Assembly: GCF_003574835.2 (NCBI RefSeq)
Contig: NZ_CP063196.1
Location: 3,782,001-3,846,000 of the forward strand
Reading direction: 5' to 3'
DNA: 64,000 nt
From: Thermobifida halotolerans
GTDB lineage: Bacteria; Actinomycetota; Actinomycetes; Streptosporangiales; Streptosporangiaceae
A program made the translations under genes and the position numbers. Shown here in pieces: positions 51,580-59,325 of the stretch (position 1 is the stretch's first letter; the number at the start of each line of letters is the position of its first letter). The notes beneath the pieces are model-generated. The model ran no database searches. It was not told the DNA's origin and saw nothing but the letters and a program-made list of their open reading frames with translations.

Positions 51580-52746
51580 ATGAAACCCGTACGCCTCGCC
51601 GCCGTGGCCCTCACCACGGCCGCTCTGCTCCTACCGCTGTCAGCGGCGCCGGCCGCCGCCGGCCCGCATTCCGGCCACCAGGCCGCGCCCCACTCCAACG
51701 CCAGGTTCGACCGGCTGCGCTGGGCCGCCCCCGACGACTTCCTCATCGGTACCGCCGTCGCGGGTGGCGGCCACCACCTGGAGCAGGACTACCCCGACCC
51801 CTTCACCTCGGACCGCAAGTACCGCAGGATCCTCGCCCAGCAGTTCAGCTCGGTCTCCCCCGAGAACCAGATGAAGTGGGAGTACATCCACCCCGAGCAG
51901 GACCGCTACGACTTCGGGATGGCCGACGCCATCGTCGACTTCGCCGAGCGCAACGGCCAGGCCGTGCGCGGGCACACGCTGCTGTGGCACAGCCAGAACC
52001 CGGCCTGGCTGGAGGAGGGCGACTTCTCCGAGGAGGAGCTGCGCGCGATCCTGCACGACCACATCACGACCGTCGTCGGCCGCTACGCCGGTCGGATCCA
52101 GCAGTGGGACGTGGCCAACGAGATCTTCGACGACCAGGGCAACCTGCGCACCGAGGACAACATCTGGATCCGCGAACTGGGGCCGGACGTCATCGCCGAC
52201 GCCTTCCGCTGGGCGCACGAGGCGGACCCCGAGGCCGAGCTGTTCTTCAACGACTACAACGTCGAGGGGATCAACGCCAAGAGCGACGCCTACTACGACC
52301 TGATCCAGGACCTGCTCGCCCAGGGCGTGCCGGTGCACGGGTTCTCCACGCAGGGGCACCTGAGCACCCGGTACGGCTTCCCCGGCGACCTGGAGGACAA
52401 CCTGCGGCGCTTCGACGAGCTCGGTCTGGCCACGGCCGTCACCGAGTTGGACGTGCGCATGGACCTGCCGGAGAGCGGCGAGCCGACCGAGGCGCAACTG
52501 GAGCAGCAGGCCGACTACTACCAGCAGGCGCTGGAAGCGTGCCTGGCCGTGGAGGGCTGCGACTCCTTCACGATCTGGGGCTTCACCGACAAGTACTCCT
52601 GGGTTCCGGTGTTCTTCGAGGGTGAGGGCTCGGCGACGGTCATGACCGAGGACTTCGTCCGCAAGCCCGCCTTCCACGCTCTGCGGGACACCCTGAAGGA
52701 CGCGCGACACGAGCGGAACCCGTGGGGTCCGTGGTCCCCGTGGTAG
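51580..52746 (+). CDS. Secreted GH10 endo-beta-1,4-xylanase
   Basis: 388 residues. A signal peptide ('LAAVALTTAALLLPLSAAPAAA', cleavage near 28) is followed by one complete family-10 barrel. The acid/base Glu is in 'WDVANE' (about 181), the nucleophile Glu in 'VTELDVRM' (about 289), and substrate-binding motifs are 'RGHTLLWHSQ' and 'TIWGFTDKYSW'. There is no carbohydrate-binding module; the protein ends with a short Trp/Pro tail 'GPWSPW'. It cleaves internal xylan linkages outside the cell. A palindromic operator precedes it and the LacI gene is divergent. Confidence 0.96.
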   Translation: MKPVRLAAVALTTAALLLPLSAAPAAAGPHSGHQAAPHSNARFDRLRWAAPDDFLIGTAVAGGGHHLEQDYPDPFTSDRKYRRILAQQFSSVSPENQMKWEYIHPEQDRYDFGMADAIVDFAERNGQAVRGHTLLWHSQNPAWLEEGDFSEEELRAILHDHITTVVGRYAGRIQQWDVANEIFDDQGNLRTEDNIWIRELGPDVIADAFRWAHEADPEAELFFNDYNVEGINAKSDAYYDLIQDLLAQGVPVHGFSTQGHLSTRYGFPGDLEDNLRRFDELGLATAVTELDVRMDLPESGEPTEAQLEQQADYYQQALEACLAVEGCDSFTIWGFTDKYSWVPVFFEGEGSATVMTEDFVRKPAFHALRDTLKDARHERNPWGPWSPW

Positions 52747-53093
52747 GACCGGAGTCGCACCCCGCCGGTTCCCCCCGAAGACCGGGGGCTCCGGCCACGG
52801 CCCACTGATCCGCTCCGGGACCGCGGCGGTCCTCTCCCCCGCGTACGGTCCCGCCCGCGGTTTCCCTCTCTCCACGAATACCGAGAGCGTCCCGCTCCAC
52901 GGGCTCTGCCCCTGTGGCCCGGGATGCTCTCGGCGTTTGTGAGGCGCGGGCGCTCCGCGCCCCGGACGGCTGCGCCCGCGCCCCGGCGACCGGCGCCCGA
53001 GAGCCGAGCCGACGCGGCATCACCCCGGGTGTCCGCTCGGCCGGAACACAGCCCCACACCCGGGAGTCGACGCCGCCCTGAGCCACCGGCGGC
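52747..53093. other. Intergenic region between xylanase and Fn3 operon
   Basis: About 350 bp of very GC-rich sequence between the convergent xylanase gene and the end of the kinase-like gene. Short complementary GC runs could form hairpins, but none is a convincing terminator. No gene is seen. Confidence 0.3.
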
Positions 53094-54875
53094 TCAGGCG
53101 TCCCTGAAGCGGTCGGTGCAGACGTTCTCGGACGGGGCCACCTCGTCCACGCTGACGACGGCCACGACAGTGAAGCAGTAGTCGAACCCCGAGTTCAGTC
53201 CGGTGATCTCCACCCGGGTCGTCATCGGCTCCCCCTCGGCCACGGTCCCCGGCGCCGTGCCGACCGGACCTCCGACCACGTGGTAGGAGGCCCGCCCCTG
53301 GGAGTTGTCGGTCCAGGCCAGGGTGACGGTGTCCCGGGTGTCGGCGACGATCCGCACGTCGGTGGGCGTCCACCGCGGGTTCTGGGCCGCCTCCGGAAGC
53401 AGCGACGCGGCCGGGGGCTCCCCGTCTCCCGGAGGAGACGCGGTGGTCGGCCGCCCGGCCGTTTCCGACCCCATTCTCCAGGCCATGACCAGCGCCACCG
53501 CACCGATCACGGCGATCACGATGCTCGCCGCCAACGTCGCGGTGACCAGCATGCGACCGAACTCGGTGCGACCGGCCGCGCCCGTGGACGCGCGCGGGGT
53601 CTCCGCGCCGTCCGGCTCCCGGGAGCCGTGCCCGGCGGGCGCCTTCCCCTCTTCGGGGACCGCCGAAGCCGTCCCGCCGCCGGGAGGCCCGGCCCGGCCG
53701 GTGTCTGCGGGGACGGCTTCCGGCTCGGCGGGGCGTCCGGTGCTCCCGTCCTCCCGCTCCGGTCCGGCGACCGCCTTCGCGGGGGCGTCCGCCGTGTCGG
53801 GGAGCGTGCCCGGAGCTCCGGCACGGACCTCCGTCTCCTCGGGCGCGGGGAAGACCGGTTCCGGCGCGGCGGCGGTCTCCCCCGCGCCGACCGGAGCGCC
53901 GTCCCGGACCGGCTCCCCGGCGGTCGGCTCCACCGGGGCCGCCTCGGCCGGAGAAGACACCGTCGGCCCGGCCCCCGGTCCCTCCACGGCAGGAGCGGCC
54001 TCCTCGGGCTCGGGGAAGACCTCCGGCTCGGGGAGGACGGGCTCCGCCGACCGCTCCGGCTCCTCCGGCACGGAACGCCGCGGTTCGGACAGCGGCGTGC
54101 CGGTGTCCGGCTCCGGCGGCGCCGAAGCGCCGTCCCCCACCGCTCCGTCCCCGACCTCCGCCAGGGCCCGGGCGAACGCGCGGGCGTCGGGATAGCGGTC
54201 CTCCGGCGCCGGGGCCATGGCGGTGCGGAGCACCCGGTCGAGCCCGAGCGGCAGGTCCCCGCGCGGCACGCCGGGGCTCTCCGCGCCGGTCACCCGCTCC
54301 CGGTAGGTCTCGAAGTCGACGTCCTGCCCGGGCCCGTCCGCGTGGGGGCTGTGCCCCGCGAGCAGAGTCCACAGGGTCGACGCCAGACGGTAGACGTCCG
54401 ACCGCGGCGAGACCCGCCCGCCGCCGAACGCCTCGGGCGGCAGGTGTGCCACGGTGTCCCGGTCGAGGACCAGCGGGGGGAACGCCTCCCCCGTGGCCAG
54501 CGGCGGGACGCGGGTGGCGGCGAGTTCGGCGCCGGGGCCGCGCAGCAGCAGCGTCCGGGGGCTGATGAAGTTGTGCACCATGCCGGTCTCGTGCAAGGGC
54601 TCCAGCTCCGCGGCCACCGCCAGCCCGGCCGTCACGACGTGGTCCACCGCCAACCGGCCCTCGCGCTCCAGCAGCGCCGCGTAGGAGTCGGGCGCCTCCT
54701 CCCGGACGACCGAGTACGGCGCCTCGGAGTCCGGGGCGCCGCGCACCACCCGCACCAGCACCGCCTCCCCGGTCCGCTCCGACCTCGCGTGGAACAGGTC
54801 CGTCCGTTCCCCTGAGCACAGCAGCCCGGTGATCTGGTAGCCCGGCACGTCCGGGGTGCTGCCACCGGCCGTCAT
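53094..54875 (-). CDS. Kinase-like (pseudokinase) membrane protein with extracellular Fn3 domain
   Basis: 593 residues. About 1-270 is a Ser/Thr-kinase-like fold ('GYQITGLLCSGERTDLFHA', 'SPRSDVYRLASTLWTLLAGHSPH', 'LDRVLRTAMAPAPEDRYPDA'). The catalytic motifs are gone: HRDLKPxN reads 'HNFISPRT' (about 101-108), no DFG is present, and the beta-3 Lys is not visible. A long acidic Pro-rich linker, one membrane helix (about 443-467) and a C-terminal fibronectin type III domain (about 500-590) follow. It is last in the operon, 19 bp after the TgpA-like gene. ATG 54875 follows GGAGGGGGA. It is likely a scaffold or sensor rather than an enzyme. Confidence 0.8.
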   Translation of the reverse strand: MTAGGSTPDVPGYQITGLLCSGERTDLFHARSERTGEAVLVRVVRGAPDSEAPYSVVREEAPDSYAALLEREGRLAVDHVVTAGLAVAAELEPLHETGMVHNFISPRTLLLRGPGAELAATRVPPLATGEAFPPLVLDRDTVAHLPPEAFGGGRVSPRSDVYRLASTLWTLLAGHSPHADGPGQDVDFETYRERVTGAESPGVPRGDLPLGLDRVLRTAMAPAPEDRYPDARAFARALAEVGDGAVGDGASAPPEPDTGTPLSEPRRSVPEEPERSAEPVLPEPEVFPEPEEAAPAVEGPGAGPTVSSPAEAAPVEPTAGEPVRDGAPVGAGETAAAPEPVFPAPEETEVRAGAPGTLPDTADAPAKAVAGPEREDGSTGRPAEPEAVPADTGRAGPPGGGTASAVPEEGKAPAGHGSREPDGAETPRASTGAAGRTEFGRMLVTATLAASIVIAVIGAVALVMAWRMGSETAGRPTTASPPGDGEPPAASLLPEAAQNPRWTPTDVRIVADTRDTVTLAWTDNSQGRASYHVVGGPVGTAPGTVAEGEPMTTRVEITGLNSGFDYCFTVVAVVSVDEVAPSENVCTDRFRDA

Positions 54876-54894
54876 CGCGTCCCCCTCCGAAGTT

Positions 54895-57126
54895 CTACGG
54901 TGTCCGCCAGAACAGCGGACGCGGATCGAACCACCACCCCCACCGCCGGAGGCGGCCCCGGCCTCCGCGCAGGTCCCGCACATAGGCGCGGACCTCCGCC
55001 ACGGCGCGTTCCGCCCCCTGGGCCGTGACGCTTCCGGGCGCCCCGAAGGCCAGCGCGTTGACCGACCGGTGCAGGTAGCGCAGGCGGCGCGGGCCCTCCC
55101 CGGTCGGGTCCGCCTGCGCCGCGGTCCTGATCACGTCGGTCACCGTGGCACCGCGGCGCGGTCCCGCACCGGCCAGCCGCAGCGCCTCCCGGATCTCCCG
55201 CCAGGCGCCGAGCACCATGTCGGTCTCCGACCGTCCCGTGGCCAGCCGCCGCCTGGACCGGGCCGCCCGCAGCAGGGCGACGAGCAGCGCCGTGGTCGCG
55301 GCGGCCGCCGCGACCACGGCCGCCGCCTCCGGCAGGCCCGCCCCGGTCTTCTGAGGAGGGGACGGCGCGGCGATCTCGTGCGGCACCTCGTCCGGCCGTT
55401 CGGCGGCGGCCGCCGTGTCGGCGTCCGGGGCGCCGTTCGCGGACGTCTCCTCCGGGTCGCCGCCCGGTTCCCGCCCACCGGGGGTGACATCGAAGGGAAC
55501 CCAGCCCGCGTCCTCGAAGTAGACCTCGCCCCACGCGATGGCGTCGCCGGTGGTGACGGTGAAGCCGCCGTCCTCTCCCCTCGTGCCGGAGTCGAACCCG
55601 ACGACGACCCGGCTCGGCAGCCCGGCGGCCCGGGCGAGCACCGCGAACGCGCTGGCGAACTGCTCGGAAGTGCCCCCGCCGCCCTGCCGCCCCGGTTCGA
55701 CCAGGAACCGGTCGAGGTCGGCGAGACCGTGCCCTCCGGGCGCCCACGGGTCGAAGGTGTAGCTGGTCCGCAGGTAGCGGGCCAGACGCACCGCGTGCTC
55801 GTAGGGGGTGCCTTCGGCCGTCGCGTGGCTGACGATCACGTCGACCGTCGGCGGCGTGCTCTCGGGCAGAAAGCGGTAGCGGTCGAACCGGGAGTCGGCG
55901 GGCGGCCGCAGGTCGGCCAACTCCTCCGGACGCCAGTGCGCCACGTCGCCGCTCACGGTGTAGCTCAGCCCCGCGGCCTCGCCGCCGACGGCGATGGCGG
56001 TGCCCGACTCCGCGTCGAAGCCCGCTCCGGCGGCGTCCAGCGACCTCGGCGCGCCGATGACGGGCAGCCAGGGGCCCGGGAGTTCCTCGACCGTCACCGT
56101 GGCCTCCTGTCTGGAGGCGTTGGGGGGCTCCGGTTCGGGGGCGGGCAGCAGCCGCCCCGTGGTGCGGTACCGGCCCTCCGGAAGCCAGGTGGTTCCGGTG
56201 AAGTCCGCCAGGGCCACCCACCGGAACTGGTTCGCCCGGTTGCTGCGCACCGTCATGAGCACGGTGTCGGGATCGGCCGCCCACGCCGACAGGTAGCCGA
56301 GGGGGTTGGGCGCCGGTTGCGCGGCGACCTGCGACCCGCCGTCTCCGCGCGGCCCGACGGGCTCGGCCCGCCAGCCCGCGAGGGCGACCGGCGCCGCCAC
56401 CGCGACGGCGGCGCAGACCGCGACGCAGCCCAGCAGCCGGACGGTCCAGCGGCGCCCGCTTCCCGCCCTCCCGGCTCCGCTGTCCGCCTCCTCGAAGCGC
56501 GCCCCGGCGACGGCGGCACAACCCGCGGTCCGGTCCCCGGCGGACAGGGCGAGCAGTACGGCGGCCGAGCAGGCCAGCAGGCACGCGGGCCACACGGCCG
56601 CGTCCCCGCCCGCCGCGGCGGCGCAGACCAGCAGCACCGTTCCGGGGGCCAGGGCGGTGAGGGGACGGCCGGACCGCCACGCCAGGACGCCCGCCGTGCC
56701 GCCCAGCCACACCGCCAGGACCGGAAACAGCAGGGTGTCCACCATGAACGGAACCGGTGGGGCACCGTCCAGGAACCGGCTGCCCGCCCGCGGCAGCACG
56801 TCGAGCACGTCGGCCAGCGGGCCGCCGTGCCCGCCCGGCGCCCACGCGGCGAGCCCGATCGCTCCGGCGAACGCCACCGGGAGCCCGGCGAGCAGGGTGG
56901 CGGGCGCGGACAGCCGTCCGGCCAGGAACGCGGTCAGCGCCACGCCCGCCGCCGCCCACAGCACCAGGACCGCTCCGGCGCCGAACGGCGAAGTGTAGAG
57001 GGGGGCCACCGCGAGCCCGCCCGCCGCGGCCGCCGCCGCCAGCGCGACTTCGGCGACCGCGACGGGCGTTCGGGAGGCCGTCGCGGTCGCCGGGGTCGCG
57101 GTGCGCCGCAGGATCAACGTGTCCAT
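54895..57126 (-). CDS. TgpA-like (DUF3488/transglutaminase-like) membrane protein, catalytic residues missing
   Basis: 743 residues. The N-terminal quarter has several membrane helices, an extracytoplasmic region follows, and a transglutaminase-like core lies at about 410-540. Another helix ('AAAVVAAAAATTALLVALL') and a cytoplasmic tail end it. In active enzymes the core reads G-x-C-E-x-F and H-A-W; here the positions read 'GTSEQFASAF' (Ser for Cys, about 485) and 'DAIAWGEVYF' (no His, about 528), while the Asp in 'PFDVTP' remains. Thiol catalysis is therefore unlikely. ATG 57126 overlaps the DUF58 stop by 13 bases. Confidence 0.85.
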   Translation of the reverse strand: MDTLILRRTATPATATASRTPVAVAEVALAAAAAAGGLAVAPLYTSPFGAGAVLVLWAAAGVALTAFLAGRLSAPATLLAGLPVAFAGAIGLAAWAPGGHGGPLADVLDVLPRAGSRFLDGAPPVPFMVDTLLFPVLAVWLGGTAGVLAWRSGRPLTALAPGTVLLVCAAAAGGDAAVWPACLLACSAAVLLALSAGDRTAGCAAVAGARFEEADSGAGRAGSGRRWTVRLLGCVAVCAAVAVAAPVALAGWRAEPVGPRGDGGSQVAAQPAPNPLGYLSAWAADPDTVLMTVRSNRANQFRWVALADFTGTTWLPEGRYRTTGRLLPAPEPEPPNASRQEATVTVEELPGPWLPVIGAPRSLDAAGAGFDAESGTAIAVGGEAAGLSYTVSGDVAHWRPEELADLRPPADSRFDRYRFLPESTPPTVDVIVSHATAEGTPYEHAVRLARYLRTSYTFDPWAPGGHGLADLDRFLVEPGRQGGGGTSEQFASAFAVLARAAGLPSRVVVGFDSGTRGEDGGFTVTTGDAIAWGEVYFEDAGWVPFDVTPGGREPGGDPEETSANGAPDADTAAAAERPDEVPHEIAAPSPPQKTGAGLPEAAAVVAAAAATTALLVALLRAARSRRRLATGRSETDMVLGAWREIREALRLAGAGPRRGATVTDVIRTAAQADPTGEGPRRLRYLHRSVNALAFGAPGSVTAQGAERAVAEVRAYVRDLRGGRGRLRRWGWWFDPRPLFWRTP

Positions 57127-58259
57127 GGGGCCCCGTTCCACACCTTGTCGAACTCCGCGGCGTCGCGCGCCGTCACCAGGGTGACGCCCGCCACCTCACC
57201 GGGACGGGGGTCCGGCCCCACGGCCGCCGCCACCAGTCTCGGGAAGCGGTCGCGCAGCGCCGCGAACTCCCGCAGGTCGGCCTCGCGCAGGGTGTCGCTG
57301 ACGAGCACCACCGCCCCGCCGCCGCTCCGGGGCCGCAAAGACCGCAGCGCGGCCGCCAGGTCGGCGTTCGGCGCGGGGGCGGCCGCGGCCAGCAGGTCGA
57401 GCACGGCCGGGAGCCCGGCGCCCCCGTCCGCCCCGGGGCCGCTGGCCAGCACGAGGTCGCAGGGCAGCCGGGACAGGACCGCGGTCGCCGCGACACAGGC
57501 CGCCGCCTCGGCGGTCGCGTCGAGCCGTTCCCGTCCACCGGCGGCCCGGTCGTCGAGCAGCAGGGTCAGCCGCGTGTCGGAGGTGTCGGAGTACTCGCGT
57601 ACCAGGAGTCGGCCGCTGCGCGCCGTGCTGCGCCAGTGGACATGGCGGATGTCATCGCCCGGAACGTAGTCGCGCAGCGCGCGGAAGGTGGGGCCGCCGA
57701 CGTGTCCACCGCCGCGCACGCTGTCGGGGGTGCTGGCGTGCCCGGTCGGCAGCGCGCGCAACCGCCGCCAGCGCGGGTGCACCAGGACGCGGTCCACGGT
57801 TCCGCTCCGCCCGCCCGCGGCCGCCAACCCCAGGGCGTCGGTCCGCTCCACGCGCAGCGGACCGAGTTCCACGACGCCCCGCAGGGACGGCTCCAGGCGG
57901 TAGGCCGCTCCCAGCCGTCCCGTCCCCGGCGGGTCGAGGTCGGTCGGGGTGAGGACGATCTCGTCCTCCTCCCCCGGTCCGGCCACGCGCTCGCGCAACC
58001 GGACCGGGCCCGCCCGCCCGGCGCCCTCCACGGTCAGGCGCACCGTGACGGTGCGCCCCGGTTCGGTGCGCGCCAGCGGAACCCTCCGGCGTACCGCGAC
58101 CCGGGTCGGACGGCTGCCCAGCACGAACAGGGCCGCCCCCGCGACGGCGAGAAGCGCGAGCGCGCCCAACAGGGCGACCCCCCGGTACCCGAGGAGGGTT
58201 CCGAGGACGCAGAGCACCAGTCCGCCGGCCGCGGCCAGGCGGCCCCTCGCGGTCGGCAT
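57114..58259 (-). CDS. DUF58 domain protein
   Basis: 381 residues. Two N-terminal membrane helices ('LAAAGGLVLCVLGTLLGY', 'LLGALALLAVAGAALFVLG') are followed by the DUF58 signature 'FRALRDYVPGDDIRHVHWRSTARSGRLLVREY' and a vWA-like fold with 'LTLLLDD' and 'VVLVSDTLRE'. DUF58 proteins almost always accompany MoxR ATPases and TgpA-type proteins, as here, and are thought to be their metal-ion-adhesion-type partners. ATG 58259 follows GGGAGG. Confidence 0.92.
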   Translation of the reverse strand: MPTARGRLAAAGGLVLCVLGTLLGYRGVALLGALALLAVAGAALFVLGSRPTRVAVRRRVPLARTEPGRTVTVRLTVEGAGRAGPVRLRERVAGPGEEDEIVLTPTDLDPPGTGRLGAAYRLEPSLRGVVELGPLRVERTDALGLAAAGGRSGTVDRVLVHPRWRRLRALPTGHASTPDSVRGGGHVGGPTFRALRDYVPGDDIRHVHWRSTARSGRLLVREYSDTSDTRLTLLLDDRAAGGRERLDATAEAAACVAATAVLSRLPCDLVLASGPGADGGAGLPAVLDLLAAAAPAPNADLAAALRSLRPRSGGGAVVLVSDTLREADLREFAALRDRFPRLVAAAVGPDPRPGEVAGVTLVTARDAAEFDKVWNGAPWTR

Positions 58260-58302
58260 CACGGCCTCCCCGCGGCGGGGGACCGCTCGGACGCGGCCCG
58301 CA

Positions 58303-59322
58303 TCAGCGGTTCACCGCCTGCTCGGGTTGCGGCGCCGCGATCCCGGCGAGGACCTCACCGAGCACGTCGGTCTCCGTCTGCCCGCTCACCAGGGCTTCAG
58401 GGGTGAGCACCAGGCGGTGCGCCCACACCGGGGCGGCGAGGCGCTGCACGTCCTCGGGGATGACGTAGGGGCGTCCGCGGGTGAGCGCGTACGTGCGCGC
58501 CGCGCCGACAAGCGCCGCGGTCGCCCGGGGGGACAGTCCCAGCCGCAACCGGGGGTGGCTGCGGGTGGCCTCGGCGATGTCGCGGACGTAACCGTAGACG
58601 GTGTCGGCCGTGTGGACCCGGGCGGCCGCCTTCCGGACGCGGTCGAGCGTCTCCGCGTCGGCGCTTCCCTTCAGGCTTTCGGGCTCCGGCAGGCCGCCGC
58701 CCCGCATGATCGCGAACTCGGCGTTCCTGTCGGGGTAACCGAGGGACAGCCGCATCAGGAACCGGTCGAGTTGCGCCTCCGGCAGCCGGTATGTTCCGTC
58801 CAGTTCCACCGGGTTCTGGGTGGCGACGACGATGAAGGGGTCGGGGACGGCGTAGCGTACGCCGTCGACGGTGACGAGCCCCTCCTCCATCACCTCCAGG
58901 AGGGCCGCCTGGGTCTTGGGGGCCGCGCGGTTGATCTCGTCGGCGACCACGACGTTGGCGAAGACCGGACCGGCGTGGAAGTCGAACTCCCGGGTCTCCT
59001 GGTTGAAGACGTTCACTCCGGTGAGGTCCGAGGGCAGCAGGTCGGGGGTGAACTGCACACGGCGGTGGCTGCCGCCGAAGCTCGCGGCGAGGGAGCGCGC
59101 CAGTCGTGTCTTGCCCACTCCCGGCACGTCCTCGACGAGGACGTGCCCCCCGCACAGCAGCGCCACCAGCGCCAGGCGCGCCGCCTCGGTCGCGCCGACG
59201 ACGGCCGAGCCGATGGCGGCGGCGATGCCGTCGACGGTGGCGGCGTGGTCGTTGGCTTCCGTCCCGGAGAGGGCGGAGGCGCGCGCCCACCCGGTGTCGT
59301 CGTTGTTGCTCGTGGTTGTCAC
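58303..59322 (-). CDS. MoxR-family AAA+ ATPase
   Basis: 339 residues. Walker A is 'EDVPGVGKTRLARSLA', Walker B 'NVVVADEINRA', sensor 1 'IVVATQNPVE', and the C-terminal lid has 'LGLSPRATAALVGAARTYAL'. MoxR ATPases act as chaperones that activate vWA-domain partners; the adjacent DUF58 protein is the probable client. GTG 59322 lies three bases after the stop of the Fn3 gene, so translation is likely coupled. Confidence 0.94.
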   Translation of the reverse strand: MTTTSNNDDTGWARASALSGTEANDHAATVDGIAAAIGSAVVGATEAARLALVALLCGGHVLVEDVPGVGKTRLARSLAASFGGSHRRVQFTPDLLPSDLTGVNVFNQETREFDFHAGPVFANVVVADEINRAAPKTQAALLEVMEEGLVTVDGVRYAVPDPFIVVATQNPVELDGTYRLPEAQLDRFLMRLSLGYPDRNAEFAIMRGGGLPEPESLKGSADAETLDRVRKAAARVHTADTVYGYVRDIAEATRSHPRLRLGLSPRATAALVGAARTYALTRGRPYVIPEDVQRLAAPVWAHRLVLTPEALVSGQTETDVLGEVLAGIAAPQPEQAVNR

Positions 59323-59325
59323 TGG